Of a stretch of 10,000 nt of DNA, positions 8,691 to 10,000 are shown in pieces (within the stretch, counting starts at the first letter, position 1; every line of letters begins with the position of its first letter). This DNA is from Cryptococcus deneoformans JEC21. Taxonomy: Eukaryota > Basidiomycota > Tremellomycetes > Tremellales > Cryptococcaceae. Made by a program: the position numbers and the translations under genes. The notes beneath the pieces are model-generated. The model saw only the letters and a program-made list of their open reading frames with translations. It searched no databases and was not told the DNA's origin. Location of the stretch: the NCBI RefSeq assembly GCF_000091045.1, contig NC_006670.1, forward strand, positions 2,135,701 through 2,145,700, written 5' to 3'.

Positions 8691-10000
8691 ATGTCTGCCT
8701 TTACCTATACCGCCGCTCTCTTTTCCCTTATCTCCCTCCTCCCTTCCGCGCTCGCCGGTCCGACTGCTGGAACTACCTACTCCGTTTCTCCTAACCAACA
8801 CCCTTCCATGTGTCTCGCTCCTGCCAATAATTGGGAAGGAGCAGATGTTGTGCTCAAGGACTGTGACGAGGATGACACCACCTGGTTGTGGACCGGCCAA
8901 TCGTTTCAGAACACGGCGACCGACCTCTGCATTGATATCCGAGACTACGGGGCGTGGTCAGGAAACAAGGCTCAGGTTTGGGGCTGCTTCTCTTACAACA
9001 CCAACCAGCAGTTCACTGTTGAGGAATCTATGATTCATTGGGACAACTTTTGCTGGGATTTGACAGATGGAAGCTCTTCGGCTGGTACGATGCTTCAGAT
9101 CTGGAGTTGTTACAGCTACAATGACAATCAGCAATGGACGCTTACTGAGATAGAAGAGGTGGATGAGTGCGATGCCAGTAAGTTATTCCCTCTTGACATT
9201 CAAGCGTTTTATCAAGTCTAATGGCCGTCGCAGCATCGGTCACTGAAACTGCCACCATCATGTCGACTGCTACTGCTTCCGTCTCTGATCTTTCTACCGC
9301 CACTGCTTCTGTGTCTGCATCAAACATCACCGAAGCTGTCACCGCCACCGAATCGCTCACCGCGTCAGTCAACGCTACGGACCCTTTCTTCACCGCGTCA
9401 GCCACCGACTCGGGTTATCAGGTCAACGCCACTGCCTCTGCGACTTACTCTAGCTACGACGTTAATGCTACCGCCTCTGCCACTGACTCTGGCTACGAGT
9501 CCATCAATGTTACTGCTTCTGCTACCGAATCTGGCTACGAGTTTGTCAACGCGACGGCCTCTGCTACTCTCTCCGCCGAGACTTCTACAGCCACCAATAG
9601 CAGCATCGGTGAAGGTCTTTGGTCTCCTCACAAATCTTCTTCCGTTTCCTCCGATGACTGGTCATCCGAGACTGCTACCCGTTCCAACACCGAGTGGTGG
9701 GCTACTTCCACTGGTTCCGACTCTTGGGCGTCTGCCACCGCCTCTGCTTCCAACCCTGGGCAGAATGCTTCCCAGTCTGACTCCTGGAACGCCACCAGCA
9801 CAGCGTCCAACCCCTGGGAGACTGCTTCTTCTCAGGCCTCGAATGAGACCTCCACCGACTCTTGGGGTGCCTCTGCTACTGCCACTGCTTCCCAGTCTGA
9901 CTCCTGGGACGCCACCAGCACAGCGTCCAACCCCTGGGAGACTGCTTCTTCTTCTCAAGCCTGGAATGAGACCTCCACCGACTCTTGGGGTGCCTCTGCT
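8691..10000 (+). CDS. Secreted ricin-B-type (beta-trefoil) lectin with Ser/Thr-rich repetitive tail (3' partial)
   Basis: Exon 1 is 8691-9177 and exon 2 runs from 9234 to the edge, in frame across a 56-nt intron (donor GTAAGT, branch CTAAT, acceptor CGCAG); 418 residues are visible. Residues 1-22 form a signal peptide, with cleavage likely after ALA. Residues about 28-152 form a three-lobed ricin-B fold: Cys pairs C41/C58, C80/C99 and C121/C140 recur with 17-19 spacing, and the lobes end in degenerate TWLW, NQQF (105-108) and NQQW (146-149), the QxW-type hallmark. C160 is unpaired. The tail from about 163 is Ser/Thr/Ala-rich with 11 N-X-S/T sequons, while the lectin domain has none, which fits a heavily mannosylated stalk. 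Two repeat types fill it. The ligand is unknown; sugar binding is inferred from the family. No GPI signal can be judged because the end is missing. It may be a wall mannoprotein or an extracellular enzyme accessory. Confidence 0.9.
9392..9574 (+). repeat. Short 13-14 residue coding repeat, four copies plus a partial
   Basis: Four successive units of 13, 13, 14 and 14 codons begin TASAT, continue with an acidic or Tyr residue, then S-G/S-Y, and end in N-A or N-V; a partial TASATLS follows. Because every unit ends in Asn plus one residue and the next begins with Thr, a sequon (NAT or NVT) sits exactly at each boundary. DNA differs more between units than protein, mostly at third positions, pointing to an older array kept by selection. 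Confidence 0.8.
9767..10000 (+). repeat. 40-41 residue Trp-containing coding tandem repeat, two copies seen, continuing past the edge
   Basis: Unit 1 (9767-9886) encodes 40 residues starting ASQSDSW; unit 2 (9887 to the edge) restarts with the same bases. Over the 114 bases of unit 2 they differ by three substitutions and one in-frame 3-nt insertion. Each unit carries three conserved Trp (DSW, NPW, DSW), and unit 2 gains a fourth at AWN. One A-to-G change turns the unit 1 sequon NAT into DAT. Near identity at DNA level marks a recent duplication, and more copies probably follow. Confidence 0.88.

Noticed and set aside
9142..9958. Several minus-strand open frames under the lectin tail
   Set aside because: They are antisense shadows of Ser/Thr/Ala codons in the repeats, which rarely produce stops on the other strand.

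Overview
The window looks like nuclear DNA from a basidiomycete yeast, most likely Cryptococcus or a close tremellomycete. Genes are cut by many short introns (40-67 nt) with GT donors and mostly CTNAN-like branch sites near the acceptor. The two complete genes each have eight exons, and the proteins are typically fungal. The genus is inferred from intron style and protein character; no search was run.

Layout. Positions 1-90 (minus) hold the first 30 codons of an unrecognised gene that leaves the window at its left edge. Positions 91-1815 are an unusually long gap with no supportable gene. Positions 1816-4237 (minus) hold a complete acetyl-CoA synthetase (ACS1), 8 exons and 680 residues as reconstructed here. 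Positions 4238-5178 are its upstream region, with a strong dyad. Positions 5179-6551 (minus) hold a complete membrane protein of the Chs7 family (chitin synthase export chaperone), 8 exons and 341 residues. Positions 6552-8690 are a 2.1 kb divergent intergenic region with a palindromic MluI-box motif, a second MluI box, and pyrimidine-rich stretches holding a probable 5'-UTR intron. Positions 8691-10000 (plus) hold the start of a secreted ricin-B-type beta-trefoil lectin joined, across a 56-nt intron, to a long Ser/Thr/Ala-rich, sequon-rich repetitive tail that runs off the right edge.

The three minus-strand genes are in tandem; the lectin gene diverges from the Chs7-family gene. Acetyl-CoA synthetase supplies cytosolic and nuclear acetyl-CoA from acetate. 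The Chs7-family protein would act in the ER on chitin synthase export, and the lectin is probably a secreted or wall mannoprotein. Two neighbours therefore point to the cell surface, but nothing shows co-regulation.

The most notable observations are the expanding Trp-containing tail repeat of the lectin, the periodic N-glycosylation sequons before it, a weak internal intron in the Chs7-family gene, the absence of any coding intron with a length divisible by three, and the dyad upstream of ACS1. No tRNA, rRNA, transposon, CRISPR array or clearly new system was found.
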